From Mesostigma viride (lineage: Eukaryota > Streptophyta > Mesostigmatophyceae > Mesostigmatales > Mesostigmataceae), in the NCBI GenBank assembly GCA_009746045.1, contig RPFO01000188.1, positions 2,596,874 through 2,660,873 of the forward strand: a stretch of DNA of 64,000 bases, in the 5' to 3' direction. This document shows, piece after piece, positions 24,391-34,869 of the stretch. Position 1 is the first letter of the stretch; each line of letters begins with the position of its first letter. The position numbers and the translations under genes are program-made. A model generated the notes under the pieces. The model did no database searches, had not been told where the DNA came from, and saw nothing but the letters and a program-made list of their open reading frames with translations.

Positions 24391-24408
24391 ATGAGCATCC
24401 GCGGGTGG

Positions 24409-24982
24409 TCATGCGTGCAACCTAGTACTGACATAGAGGACCACGTGCGGTGGGCCGGACGTGGGGGAGACTGTGCAGTCTGGGTCATGCAGAGCCCTTG
24501 CAACCCGAGTTTCGCCAGCTAGCGCGTTCCTTTGCTCAGGCATTGCGCCCGTACATCGTTCCAGCACATGGATCTGTGTAGCTGCCATGTCCACCCTGGG
24601 ACCCAACGAGACGTACCCGCTGCAAATATGTTGCCATTTGAAGTTGCTGGATCGATCGAAACGGCAGCGGGGAGCTGACATCCATGCAGGGAGGGCAGCA
24701 CTGCCCCACGACGGTGGTTGCTGCTTCCTCAGCGCCTTACATATCAAGGAGACAACCAGCTGTGTATGTGTAGACGTGTCGTTGTCAGGGTAGTAGCTCA
24801 CCCACTCCCTGATATTTTGCAGGGGTTTGCGCGGTTTTGTCGTGAGGGTGTGCCATGCATCCTGCTGGCATTGTCTGAAGAAGGTTGTCCCAGGCTGGTC
24901 GGCTGGGCATGTGTGCGATCCATGCGCGCATCTCTGTATAATATGGAAGGGAGCGATATCGGTCGCCGACAGCCACGTACAA
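24409..24982 (-). pseudogene. LINE C middle-region coding fragment
   Basis: HMPSRPAWDNLLQ and the YPDNDTSTHT phrase match the plus-strand copy at 30556-30780. The role of this segment, between RT and the zinc-binding end, is not known to me. Confidence 0.5.
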
Positions 24983-25041
24983 ATCTATGACTCACGTGAT
25001 GTAGATAATCACCAAGAAAATGTCCTCAAATGAGGACATTT

Positions 25042-28000
25042 TTAAGCATGGATACCATTTGTAATAACTAACACATGTCAACACATCCATGGGTACGGTA
25101 TGGAACCATGTTCATTTATGATATGTTCAAGAGTTGCAATGTTGCATGAAATATGCTCATTGTTTAGGAATTATATCGTAAATAATAGCGCTACCACGGT
25201 CCTTAATTTAGGACTTTGTCCTAAATTTGTCCTAAATTAAGGACCAATTTACTATAACCGAGGTACCGGGGGGGGGGGGGGGAATTCACTATATGGACCG
25301 TACCCCATGTGGACCCTACCCGGCATGATGTACCCGACCCGTGGTACCGGCACATGGTACCCGGATTCCGTACCCGGGTACCGGGTATAATGGCGGGAAA
25401 GTAGGTACCTCGACCAAAAATATAACCGATTTTGGAGCAAAAAAGTGGGTGCGGGAATGATCTGAGGTGGATATGGCGACCTGACAATCGTGGCCGGCGT
25501 TTTCACGTGCGTTTATCATTTCGGGCGCCCAGTAGCAAAAACGAAAGGTCGTTAGTTATGCTTAAAGGCTGTGAAATTTTCTGCGCAAGTTTTTATGTGT
25601 AGCGCTGTAGCACAGCGGCACAACACAAATGGGTCGCAGATCGCCTGCTCGCGGAGGGTCGATTTTGGCACAAACATGTTAGTGTATTAGCAATGGTGGT
25701 GCGAATCAAGCCAGGAAATTTTTGTGGACGATTTTGATTATAGTCTGGAGTTTATAAACGGAGTATTTGACATGGGAGCGCCTGGGCCGTGATATTCTTG
25801 CCCGATTTCCATTGTCGACCATGTTTTAGGGACGTTCAGGCTGGGCAGCGAGCGCACCTTATAGGTCTTCACTTTCGGTATTTCTTGGACCTAGAACGCA
25901 GCACAAGCGTGGTTTATATCATTTTCGAACCGGTTGGCCAGCTTTGGTGCGCTCAGCTCTCGGAAAGCTGACCTCGCTGCGGATTTCAGCGACTTTTTTG
26001 CAACCATCTGGAATGAGGCGACGTAAGTAGCAGGTACGTGCCGGGGTGCCCTAAATCATGAGTGTAACTGGCAACGCTGTCGTGGTGTTTTGAGTCAGTA
26101 AGCTATGCCAAAAAGAGGGGACGCTCTCTGTGCACATAACTGTCACACATAGTTGGTTTACGTCATACAGTTTTTTACGTCTCTATCTTCGTCGTCCGCT
26201 GCAGCTAAAACACACATGCGTAAGAGCAGTTTTACTCATGTGTTAGTTATAAACCATGGTCCTCTATGGCCTGCAGTCGTTCAGCCGGGTGTTCTCAGAC
26301 AGTATATACAGTATGGTTTACGTGTTACATGCACCCTGAATTCGCTCACAAAGCGTTGCATGTTAGCACAACGTTGTTCTGTAACTTGAATTGGCTGCAT
26401 TCATGTGTTATTTGCAATTATGCAAATGCAATTTTTTTTCATCGCTGGGTGGTGGCCAGCATGTCCGTGATGTCAAAGAAGGTTTGGCATATGCTTAGAG
26501 AAAGTTTACCGCAAGGGGTGGGCCATGTTCAAGCCGGGCAACCTCAGCAACCATGCAACCGTATATTGCATTACCTGCACCATCTGTGACACCGTTAAGC
26601 ACGCGTATATGTAGAGGCAGCCACAGCAGGGTATGGCCTTGTTATACGCTGCCCCGCCATCCTACTAAGGCCTCGTAGGGTCCCCTAGCGCTTGTAAGAT
26701 GCTCAAGGGACCGTGTGGATAGCATGGTCATGCGTTGACACTAATGATTGGTCCTATTGGTCCTAAATTCTCATTTTGACCAAATTCGCGGTTTGAGGCC
26801 TGCCATGGGCCAGGGTCCATTCAGGCACTAAATGTAATTATTTGAACCCAGGTTTTTGTCCAAAATTCAAAAAGTGTGTTATCTGTCAGTGGTAAAAATG
26901 CCAGGGTCAAAATTTGATGTTTGCACATATATTTTTTAATTCAAACTGGTCCTAAAATAAGGACTTTTCTTGGTAACATGCGCTAATTGTTTTCGATTTA
27001 TGAATGCAGGGGGGTCGCTACACGTGTGACCAAATAGCACTCAAGTCAAAAATATGCCAAGAAAGAAGGCATGGCCAGGTCATGGCTGGCCCTGAAAATG
27101 CACCCAGGGTGCCCACAACATGTCTATGTTACACCCTCGCAGTCCTAGACCCTGCAGCCTGCCAGGGGGGGGGACAAGATGTAACTGGCAGCCAGGGACC
27201 ATGGTGCAGGCCAAACAGCAGGTGTAAAGCTAGCTGAGTCAGTCCAACGAGTGAAATATGAAGCAAATACTTGCCAAGGTTAGGTCCATGATCGTTAGTA
27301 GAGGCTCGGCTGCCACCACGGTGCTAAACCATGATGCTGAACCCTTACGTTATGTATGAAACATATACTGCAAAGAGGCACAAGTTGTAACACAAGCACA
27401 ATGTAAACATGACAAGCTCAAGTTTCCAAGCCAGTCTTGATCACTTAAACATGAGTTGAAGCATTAGAAACATATGGGCAACATACCAGCAAGCCTTGAA
27501 AAACTTCTCAGCAACAAGGCAGTCTATGTGTTGAATCAAACTACCACATCGCAATTAAGCACAGCGACTTCTAGTTGCTGCTGTTTTGATAACGCAAGGC
27601 CGTTTACCTTTTCAGTGACGCAACGGGAAAAGAAAGTACTGCCCAGCAAACTTCCGTTATTCCCCGGACATAAACGTAATCAAAACCACGAAGTTGGGCC
27701 TTGAAAGCAACCGGAATGATCACGTCTGCGAGAGTTATAGGTTACAATCCGCTTACTTAGAACGATGCGGTTGAGATTGACAGCCGGAACCTTGTTCTTG
27801 ACGTGCGCCCAGGCCGCCAGCTGCGCGGGCCAGCTCAAGAAATATATATTAAAGGACGGTGACGTGTGGGAAGCACACAGCCTTGCGGCAAAAGAAAAAT
27901 ATGGCTCGCGCTCGCCCTGGTTTTCGCCAGGCGCGACTGCGACATCACGACGAAAAAATAGAGACTCTTTGACGCATGCAACTGCCCAGGTCCCTCTTCT

Positions 28001-28526
28001 CCCCATGTCGCCCATAAGCCCAGAAGCGTACCATAACCCATACTCGCGATATCCGCAGCGCCTGGGCGGAAAAAGAAATTGTAAAACCGAACTGCAAACT
28101 GACCTATCATGCGATCTAGGTAGCTCTCAGATTTTCTTCAACCATGCCAAAATCCGTTCATGAACAAAAATTTCGACATTATTATACAAAGCACCTGCAC
28201 GTGAAGAATAGCATCTTCGAAATCACTAGATGACGATCTAAAATGCTGTCTTCGTCCGGGGCAAAATAATTCCCTATAACATTCAGGCAAGCCTCGGAAC
28301 TGGCACGACCCCATAGCCGCCACTCGACATGCAAAACACTCGATTGCATTGGATGTTCTTGCTATTGTAGGTACTTTTCGTCGCCTCATATTTTCCAGGT
28401 ACGGTCGACCCCTGTCGACCCCAGGGGCTTGGCGCGCTCAGTACCTATCCCAGTTTCGCGCCAAAACCCACCAAGTGACCCTAGGACAAAATTTGGCGCC
28501 AAAACCGCGCCCCTGACCCCCCCCGT
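25042..28526. mobile_element. E element copy 1, 3.5 kb, unknown class
   Basis: It interrupts LINE C copy 1 and is flanked by a 17-bp direct repeat CTCAAATGAGGACATTT (25025-25041 and 28527-28543). The left copy sits in a near-perfect palindrome. The right end (28395-28526) resembles the right end of E copy 2 (57403-57554): GTCGACCCCTGTCGACCCC, ctcagtacctat, CAG(A/T)TTCGCGCC. The inside has only short frames and no recognised protein, with one palindrome-bounded sub-block (25198-26965). It may be a non-autonomous transposon. Confidence 0.45.
25198..25245. repeat. 17-bp perfect inverted repeat inside E copy 1
   Basis: GGTCCTTAATTTAGGAC at 25198-25214 is inverted at 25229-25245. A similar palindrome (GGTCCTAAAATAAGGAC) occurs at 26949-26965. 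The pair may bound a nested insertion of about 1.7 kb. Confidence 0.5.
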
Positions 28527-28636
28527 CTCAAATGAGGACATTTGGTTTTTGGACAGTAATCGACTGAGGGGTGGCCGTCAAAAAGCCCTCATTGTCTGCG
28601 GCCGCCACCAAACGCATTGTGATTATTGTCGCGTAA

Positions 28637-30079
28637 TTACAGATCGTTGAAGTATAGCGGTTGTCGTGCCACCTCTTCCTGCGTGGTGGGGTGAGATAGC
28701 CTGTCCCGTTTTAGGTTCTTAATTATCCTTTCCACATACGTGCCCAATACCATGTTTGTAGGCCTTTGTACGAAGTTAGCGCACACTTGAGTATTGCAGC
28801 CCCCAAGTGCGATGACGTACCATTGTTGTGGGTATAATAAGTTGAGGTGAAAGCCTCTTGTGCCAACATACAACCAGGGTTTGCATTTACGCCTATAAAC
28901 GCAGTTATGATCTGTTTGGTGTACACGGGCCATAGACGCCAATGATTCCAAATTATGTAAACCCAACAAGCCTCCTTGAACCCACGGCAGTACAGGACAC
29001 GTCACGATCAATCCATCCTTGCACTGCTTGTGTTATGATACTCTGTTGCTTCAAGACAAAATTGCTTTCGATCCCGGTTGGATGATCTTGGTGACGTACT
29101 CGTTCGCCGGGTGGATGACCCTCATTAACGGTAGTAAGTAAGTAAGTAAGTAAGTACTTGCGTGTCATGCGCAAAGGCATGCCACGGAGTACTATGCTAA
29201 TCTCATTAGAAAAATAATTACACAAAAGTTTAAACAAATATCGTCTGCATCACGGTAGTAGATAGAGCACTTTGGAGAATTACATTTGGTTGGTGATAAT
29301 AAGCGGGACCCTAGTGCCCCGGAGGCTATAAGACGGGGAACCGCCGCCCAGTCTTGATGCCGCTGGGACCATCATCAGCCTATGAATTTGCCACTGTGTG
29401 TTGTGTTGTCATACAGAAAGGTGGGGACCGTATTCAGCCAAACGTCCATTCGTAGTGCAGCCAATGGATGACCGACCGTCTGGCTGGACCCACGTCACAG
29501 GCAGATTATAGGGAGTGATAAGCGGGGCGAGGAGCCTCTCCCGATGTGCAGCCCCGTGGACTTTTGCACGTCATTACACTGCTGCTGAGATTCCATAGAG
29601 TATGTCGTGATATTTTCCATGATAGCATTCACATTGATCAGTGATGGAGGTACAGACATTAGCGGTGTCATCAACATAAGCTGTTTGGAACAAACCTCGC
29701 GGTTTACCTTGGATGGGGAAGCGCCTGACAGTCCTGTTGTCGAGGGCGTGCAAGAAGAACAGTCCTGCGTGCGCGAGTAGAAACAGTAGCGGTGACATGT
29801 GCACAGTCCGCCTTGCGGTAGCGGCCAGGATCGAGCTATTGCATGCCTATTCGTGAGAAGTGCCAGGGTCCATGTGAGCGACTTTATGATCATACCGATG
29901 GTGGCATCATGCGTCAGTAAAGGCAATGCCACCAAATCCACTGAAAGCCGCGCGATGTCTTCTCGACATAATCCGGCAAACGCAATTGCGTCGAAAGCTT
30001 TTTCGAAATCCCAAAATAGAATGATTCCAAGGATGTTGTGGTGCCACGCTTTGTCCACTATATGTCCATAAGTAAGCAT
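28637..30079 (-). pseudogene. LINE C reverse transcriptase, broken
   Basis: Motif A appears as FWDFEKAFDAI (about residue 25 of the 30079 frame). Motif C appears as AYVDDT in the neighbouring frame (29574-29804), after a MSPLLFLLAHAGLF motif-B tail. The 29011-28637 frame holds WVQGGLLGLHNLESLA, the GGLGL-type signature after the RT in L1-like LINEs. Frame changes separate these parts. Confidence 0.7.
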
Positions 30080-30479
30080 GGTAATGCTATCATCGTTAGT
30101 TATGAGTAGGTTGGCGCGGAAGCCGACTTGTTGAGATTCGGACCGGTAAGGTCGTCAAGTGAGGTGACAGTAAAAAACTGTAAATGCGTCGTTGTAGTAT
30201 CATGATGACTTTGTACGCGACCGTGAGTAGTCGTACTGTATGGGACGGTAGCTTTTCCGTTGTGTTTTATCCCCCTTTTTATGTATGAGTATCAGTGCAG
30301 TTTCTGCCCATTTGCCGGCGACAATGCCAGTGTGACAAAAAAATTGGACATTTATTATATGCGATATTCCGATCTGTGCGTGTCATCATGCAGGCGCAAA
30401 TCGCAATATTGTGCAACACAACTTTTCACGGGAAGTATCAAGTACCTCGGTCCCGGAGCGAATTTTAGGGCGCGAAATC

Positions 30480-31960
30480 ATTTCCGGGAAGATGAGGAGA
30501 CCTTTACTTAGAGAAGCTACACAAAGGAGCTACCAGCTGGTTTTACTCATCAGACATGAATAAGCGCGAAATCCCGATATCGCCCTCTGGCATATACGGA
30601 TCGAGATACGCGCGTGGATCGCAAACATGCCCAGCCGACGTACCAGCCTGGGTCGACAACCTTCTCCAGGCAATCAATCCCCGCAGGATGGCATACCATC
30701 ATGACAACATCGCGCAAAACCCTACAAATCGGGGAATGGGTGCCGAGCTATTACCCTGACAACGACACATCTACACACAAGGGCTGCATCGTTGCGGTCG
30801 CGCCGACGGGCGTTACCACCATACAACTACTCCAGGAGACACTCGGCGGCCAAGGACTGCTGCCAGGGCAAATTGACTACATCCTACGCCTACGTTCCAG
30901 CACATCAAAGTCACTGCATTCGAGTGGTCCCGTGGTCACTGTCACAGGCATGCATGTTACCCCTGAGTGGACCCCACCACAGTGATACGCGACACCACAT
31001 GGCTGCATGTTGGCAATGAAGGGGCGCCTTGACACGCTCGCGCTCTGGACCCGCTAGAGTTTGGGTGGGTCCTCACAACGGGCGGCACCCCAATGACGAA
31101 GTGCCTCTCCGAGTACACGTGCGGCAGATTGGGGATACCCGCTTCTTCTACATAAACATCACAGGATGCACCCGGGTCGCCTCCGATGGCACCCCGAGTG
31201 GCCGGGCTACACCTGGATCAAGAACATTACCTTGGCAGTGGATCACCAGTTGGTCGACAAACGGGCCACCGACGTCCAGCACCTGCTAATGCACCTGGCC
31301 ATCGGGGTCAACTCCCAACTGCACCATTGGTACTCCCACGCGTTGGCGTGCTTATGCACCTTTCCAGATGAAACAATTGAACACAGATTTCTGGACTGCC
31401 AACTCGCAGGGGCGGTTTGGGAATGGCTGCCGGGTATGTGGGCAAAGTGGATGGCTATTACATCACCACCCATGCACCGTCACACTATCATTCTAGTACG
31501 GTTATTTTCGGCATCACCGGATTCAGGGACGCGAGCCTCACAGCCAACGTGTAGAGGTGCTGTGGTCCGCCGGTTTTATATCCTCCTGGAACCTGCATGG
31601 CCATGCGTTGATACTGGCGGGCGGCTCCTGGCGACGGAAAAATGACAACAACACTGTCAAAGTATGGGACCCGGGCCCAAACAATGATGCCCCGCAGCCC
31701 ACTGGAAGTCTTTCATGCACTCAATAATGGGGATAAATAAGGTCTTTACACTCATGCCGGACGCCGATATATCTTCAGTACAATGGCTATCATGGTCGCA
31801 GGGCGCGCCTTATTAATGCGGGCACCCCAATTAAGGCACAACTAGGTGTTTGGCTATTTGTGGCATACCTGGGTTGGCTTAACTGGTATATGGAAATAAA
31901 CAACACCCATTTCACCGAAAAATGAGCGCGAAATAATTCGGGGGTGTCGGGTCGATACGT
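30480..31960 (+). mobile_element. LINE C copy 2, 3' half
   Basis: Plus-strand copy carrying the middle region and the zinc-binding C-terminus, then a 3' UTR ending near aattcgggggtgtcgggtcg. That phrase also occurs at about 41610-41630, in the 41258-41640 part of copy 3. The 5' limit is uncertain. Confidence 0.55.
30556..31645 (+). pseudogene. LINE C ORF2 C-terminal region with RT zinc-binding domain
   Basis: Frames at 30556-30759, 30614-30985 and 31166-31645 together read through the middle region to RATDVQHLLMH...CLCTFPDETIEHRFLDCQ..VWEWL. This is the C-x-C, E-x2-H, C pattern of the zf-RVT domain in plant and algal LINEs. At least three frame changes break it. Confidence 0.65.
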
Positions 31961-31977
31961 GGTACCCCTTTACCTAA

Positions 31978-32911
31978 CTGGCTGTCCGCGACACTCCCGG
32001 AGCTAGTGTATACCACCCCCCGCCCCCCCGTTTTCCGGGGCCGTGGGGGGTGGGGGGGGTCTTGACCCCCGACCCCCCCCCCCCAATTTTTTTTTGGGGG
32101 GTCACCCAGGCCTCGGCCAAAAAAAAAATTCAATTGGGGTTCACCGCGGGAATCGCGCAGGAATTGCTACAATTAATGCGGGAATTCTCCCTGGCACTTT
32201 TGAAGGCGGAAGTTCTCCCGGGCTTTGCAAGTCACTCACGACTGTCACTCAATAACTCAAAAAGGCTTCGGAGCACTTGGCGGCCGCTCATCACCAACTA
32301 CATAAATGTCGTGTCACCTTATTATTGTCTACCAATGATTGTCTCTTTTAATTTAATTTTTTAAATCTCCCAACGGAGTCATGGTATTTAAAAATTTCAA
32401 TGTTTAAATTTGGCACTGATGGTCATTGAGATGTTAATTAGTCTTATGAGCTAATTAGTCACGCGGCCCCGGCCGGTCCAACATGATCATGGTGGAGGTA
32501 TGAGTTGTCTAATGTGATTGGCTAATAAGTAGGTATTGTCAAACCAAGTGAATTCCAACGCCACAACAAATGGCTGAATTTGGAGGCACGCTGTACATGC
32601 TCAGCCTACCATCAAAGCCAGGGCTAGGAGATCTGAATGGGTGCGACGGATGTGTTCTTGGACCCGCTCCCTTAGCCAAAATAAAGAATTTGGCTGGCGA
32701 CCCCCCCCCCCTTTTCTTTCAGGGGGGGGGGGGTGTCTGCATCCAACCTCCCCCCACACACACATTTTCTGTGTGTGTGTGAGTGTGGGGGGTCCGACCC
32801 TTTACTACCCCCCGCCCCCCCAGTTTTGGGGGTAGGGGGGTGGGGGGGGGCTCCCCCCCCCCCCCCCCCCCCCCTCTACACACTAGCTCCGGGAGTGTCG
32901 CGGACAGCCAG
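31978..32911. mobile_element. Inverted-repeat element with G/C-homopolymer hairpins
   Basis: 32-bp perfect inverted ends: CTGGCTGTCCGCGACACTCC... at 31978-32009 and its inverse at 32880-32911. Both arms lead inward into long alternating C and G runs (32015-32100, 32700-32875) that form strong hairpins and may be G-quadruplexes. The 600-bp middle has no clear ORF. It contains an AATCTCCCAACGGAGTCATG phrase (about 32364-32384) equal to the LINE A2/B 3' motif. It may be two tail-to-tail copies of one repeat, or a foldback transposon. Confidence 0.5.
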
Positions 32912-33419
32912 CTATTAACGATATTCCCTAGGCACAAGCTCTACAAACAGGTCGTGGACCGGCTGGATCGCGTAGTATCTCCGCAAATCTGAACCCTGTG
33001 ATGCCAGATCTCCTTTGCGGCCGTTTCGAGTCAACTGGCAATGGATTCGTTGTCTACACCGTCGCGTCGCTGCAGCAACATGATGTTTTCTGGCATACGC
33101 GGGCTTTTGGTTCCCGCCGCACATTTGAAAGTGCGGTCATCCGGATTTTTGCCTTTGCACCGTGTGCAGTTCTTGGACGTTTGGAATCATGGCATGGCTA
33201 ACGTAATGACTGACACGCTAGACCTTTTCAGTGGTTTCCCATTTGCGGGTATTTCCTCGTAAATGGTGGGAGAGCGATCGCAGCAATGGTGCTTACCCCT
33301 AGACACTCCCGGCCATGGGGAAACATGTGTCAAATCAACGGTGCGAATCCTCGTTACCGCTCGGGTAACATTCTCACTCATTTCGCGTCTCCTAGGAACC
33401 GTATTGTAGTGAGTTAGGA
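32912..33419. other. No recognisable gene
   Basis: Short overlapping frames only. A tRNA-like B-box phrase near 33335 lacks the rest of a tRNA. Confidence 0.3.
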
Positions 33420-33640
33420 TCGAAACACACGCCCTGATCAAGCAAGCTGTTTCCGGCCCCACCGTCTAGCTAGGTCATCTAGTCGCTCTACACGTAAGCC
33501 AGCCATAATTTCAATGCACAAGGCTACACATTTCCATCACCATTCATATTCATCATCCTGAACGCCGACTCGACGGAACACGCGGACAAGATAACGGCAC
33601 GCTCGAGCTACCATGGTCCGGATTTTCCGGGTAAATGGGT
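33420..33640. repeat. Dispersed repeat, second copy at 54208-54440
   Basis: Nearly identical over about 170 bp to 54208-54440, with small indels: cgaaacacacgccctgatca, catctagtcgctctacacg and accattcatattcatcatcc. The end touches the LINE C 3' region, so it may be part of a C subfamily tail. Confidence 0.7.
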
Positions 33641-33736
33641 ATTTTTTTATTAACCAATAAGAATATCGTTAGGTTAAGAGGTACCGCGTATCGACCAACT
33701 GGTTACCCACTGAGGGTAGTGTGATAGGTGAAAGGT

Positions 33737-34516
33737 TTAGAAAGGAGCATTATGTGACCAGGGGAGCCAAGTGACGTGCGTAAGGTCACCGTGAGGAATG
33801 CAAGTAAACACCCTGTTGCGTCCCAGGAGAGCATGGAAAAGCTCCAAGGGGTTAGGCCTGTCATTGTTGGGCCCGGGGTCCCACACCTTGTAGTGTTCTT
33901 GCGCCAAGAGCCAAGCGCGACGCATTGATGAGTTCCAGAGGAAGATAAACCGCCTCACCACGGCGGCTTTGGTGTACTCGTGCCGCACTTTGAAAACCGT
34001 CTCGTTCCGGATAGTCCAGATCGCATATAGCATATTAGTGCGTAGCCATACCCAGGCTAGTTGACTGTCGGACAACTCATCCCCTGGGGTCCCCGCAATA
34101 CCGAATATGATACATTACGCACTGATAGCGCTAATGTGGAATGTGGTAGCGCGGTCCATGCGGACCATACGTTAAACAACCATTGCCACACCCCGCTCAC
34201 TTGGCAGTAGAGAAAGCAGTGCTCAATTGTTTCCGAGGGGAAGGTGCACAGGCACGTCGCATCGTGGTGAAACCGACTGTTGAGGGTCGCGTTTACCCCA
34301 CTTGCCCTGTGCAGTAAAAGATGTTGAATGTCGGTCGCTCTGCGGTCCACCACTAAGGGGTGATCGACCGCCAGGGTGATATAAAGTTTTATCCAACTGT
34401 AACCAGGCCATTGAAAGCCCCTTGATGTCGTGGGCGGCCAGGGTGGAGCTTATTATGGTTCTCGTGCAATAAAATGTCATATTAACCCCCATTCTGCCGT
34501 GTACTCGTAAAGACAT
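33737..34516 (-). pseudogene. LINE C C-terminal region with zinc-binding domain
   Basis: Reads VDRRATDIQHLLLHRASG...CLCTFPSETIEHCFLYCQ..VWQWL, the zf-RVT pattern. After a frame change, a helical C-terminal extension follows (AIWTIRNETVFKVRHEYTKAAVVRRF), usual for this family. Homologous to 31166-31645. Confidence 0.7.
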
Positions 34517-34869
34517 TTGCTGATCCTAGACATCCCCTTGTTCAGGGTCCAGCCAAATTCCAGGGGGTCCAATGGTAGAGGGAGATCACAAACATTACGG
34601 TTTACGGTGTGCTGAGCTATGGATGCCGAGAATGCTCATAACTTTTGACTCCGGGCATGAAATTTGGTCGGGTAAATTGCAACCGACTTGCCTTTTGATG
34701 ACGAACACGCTGATATAATTTTTGGCAGCCATCGCCTAGGATTTTGCAAGTTATCGCCAGCGGCCTGCCCAGCAGATATCGCTATTTTTCTGCACGTTAT
34801 GGCGGCACCAAGCACGTGAGCCGTGTGCCTGCGCCCCCTGCCATCGTCTAGGTGTGATCAAACGTAGAT

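Larger units (their letters stand above)
24403..30260 (-). mobile_element. L1-like LINE C copy 1, split by E element
   Basis: Coding pieces in order on the minus strand are an RT core (30079-29495), the post-RT region (29011-28637) and the middle region (24982-24409). The gap 25042-28526 is E copy 1. Rejoining across it restores one homologous order when compared with copy 2 (30556-31645, +). Many stops and frame changes show an old copy. A (TAAG)n run near 29133 lies in it. Confidence 0.65.

Noticed and set aside
17452-24402. B elements as 5'-truncated copies of LINE A2
   Set aside because: Truncation removes 5' sequence, but B keeps ORF1 and lacks the downstream ORF2. Two copies share the same length of about 2.0 kb.
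33300-33370. tRNA gene, from a B-box-like phrase ggtgcgaatcc
   Set aside because: No matching A box, acceptor stem or anticodon arm can be drawn around it.
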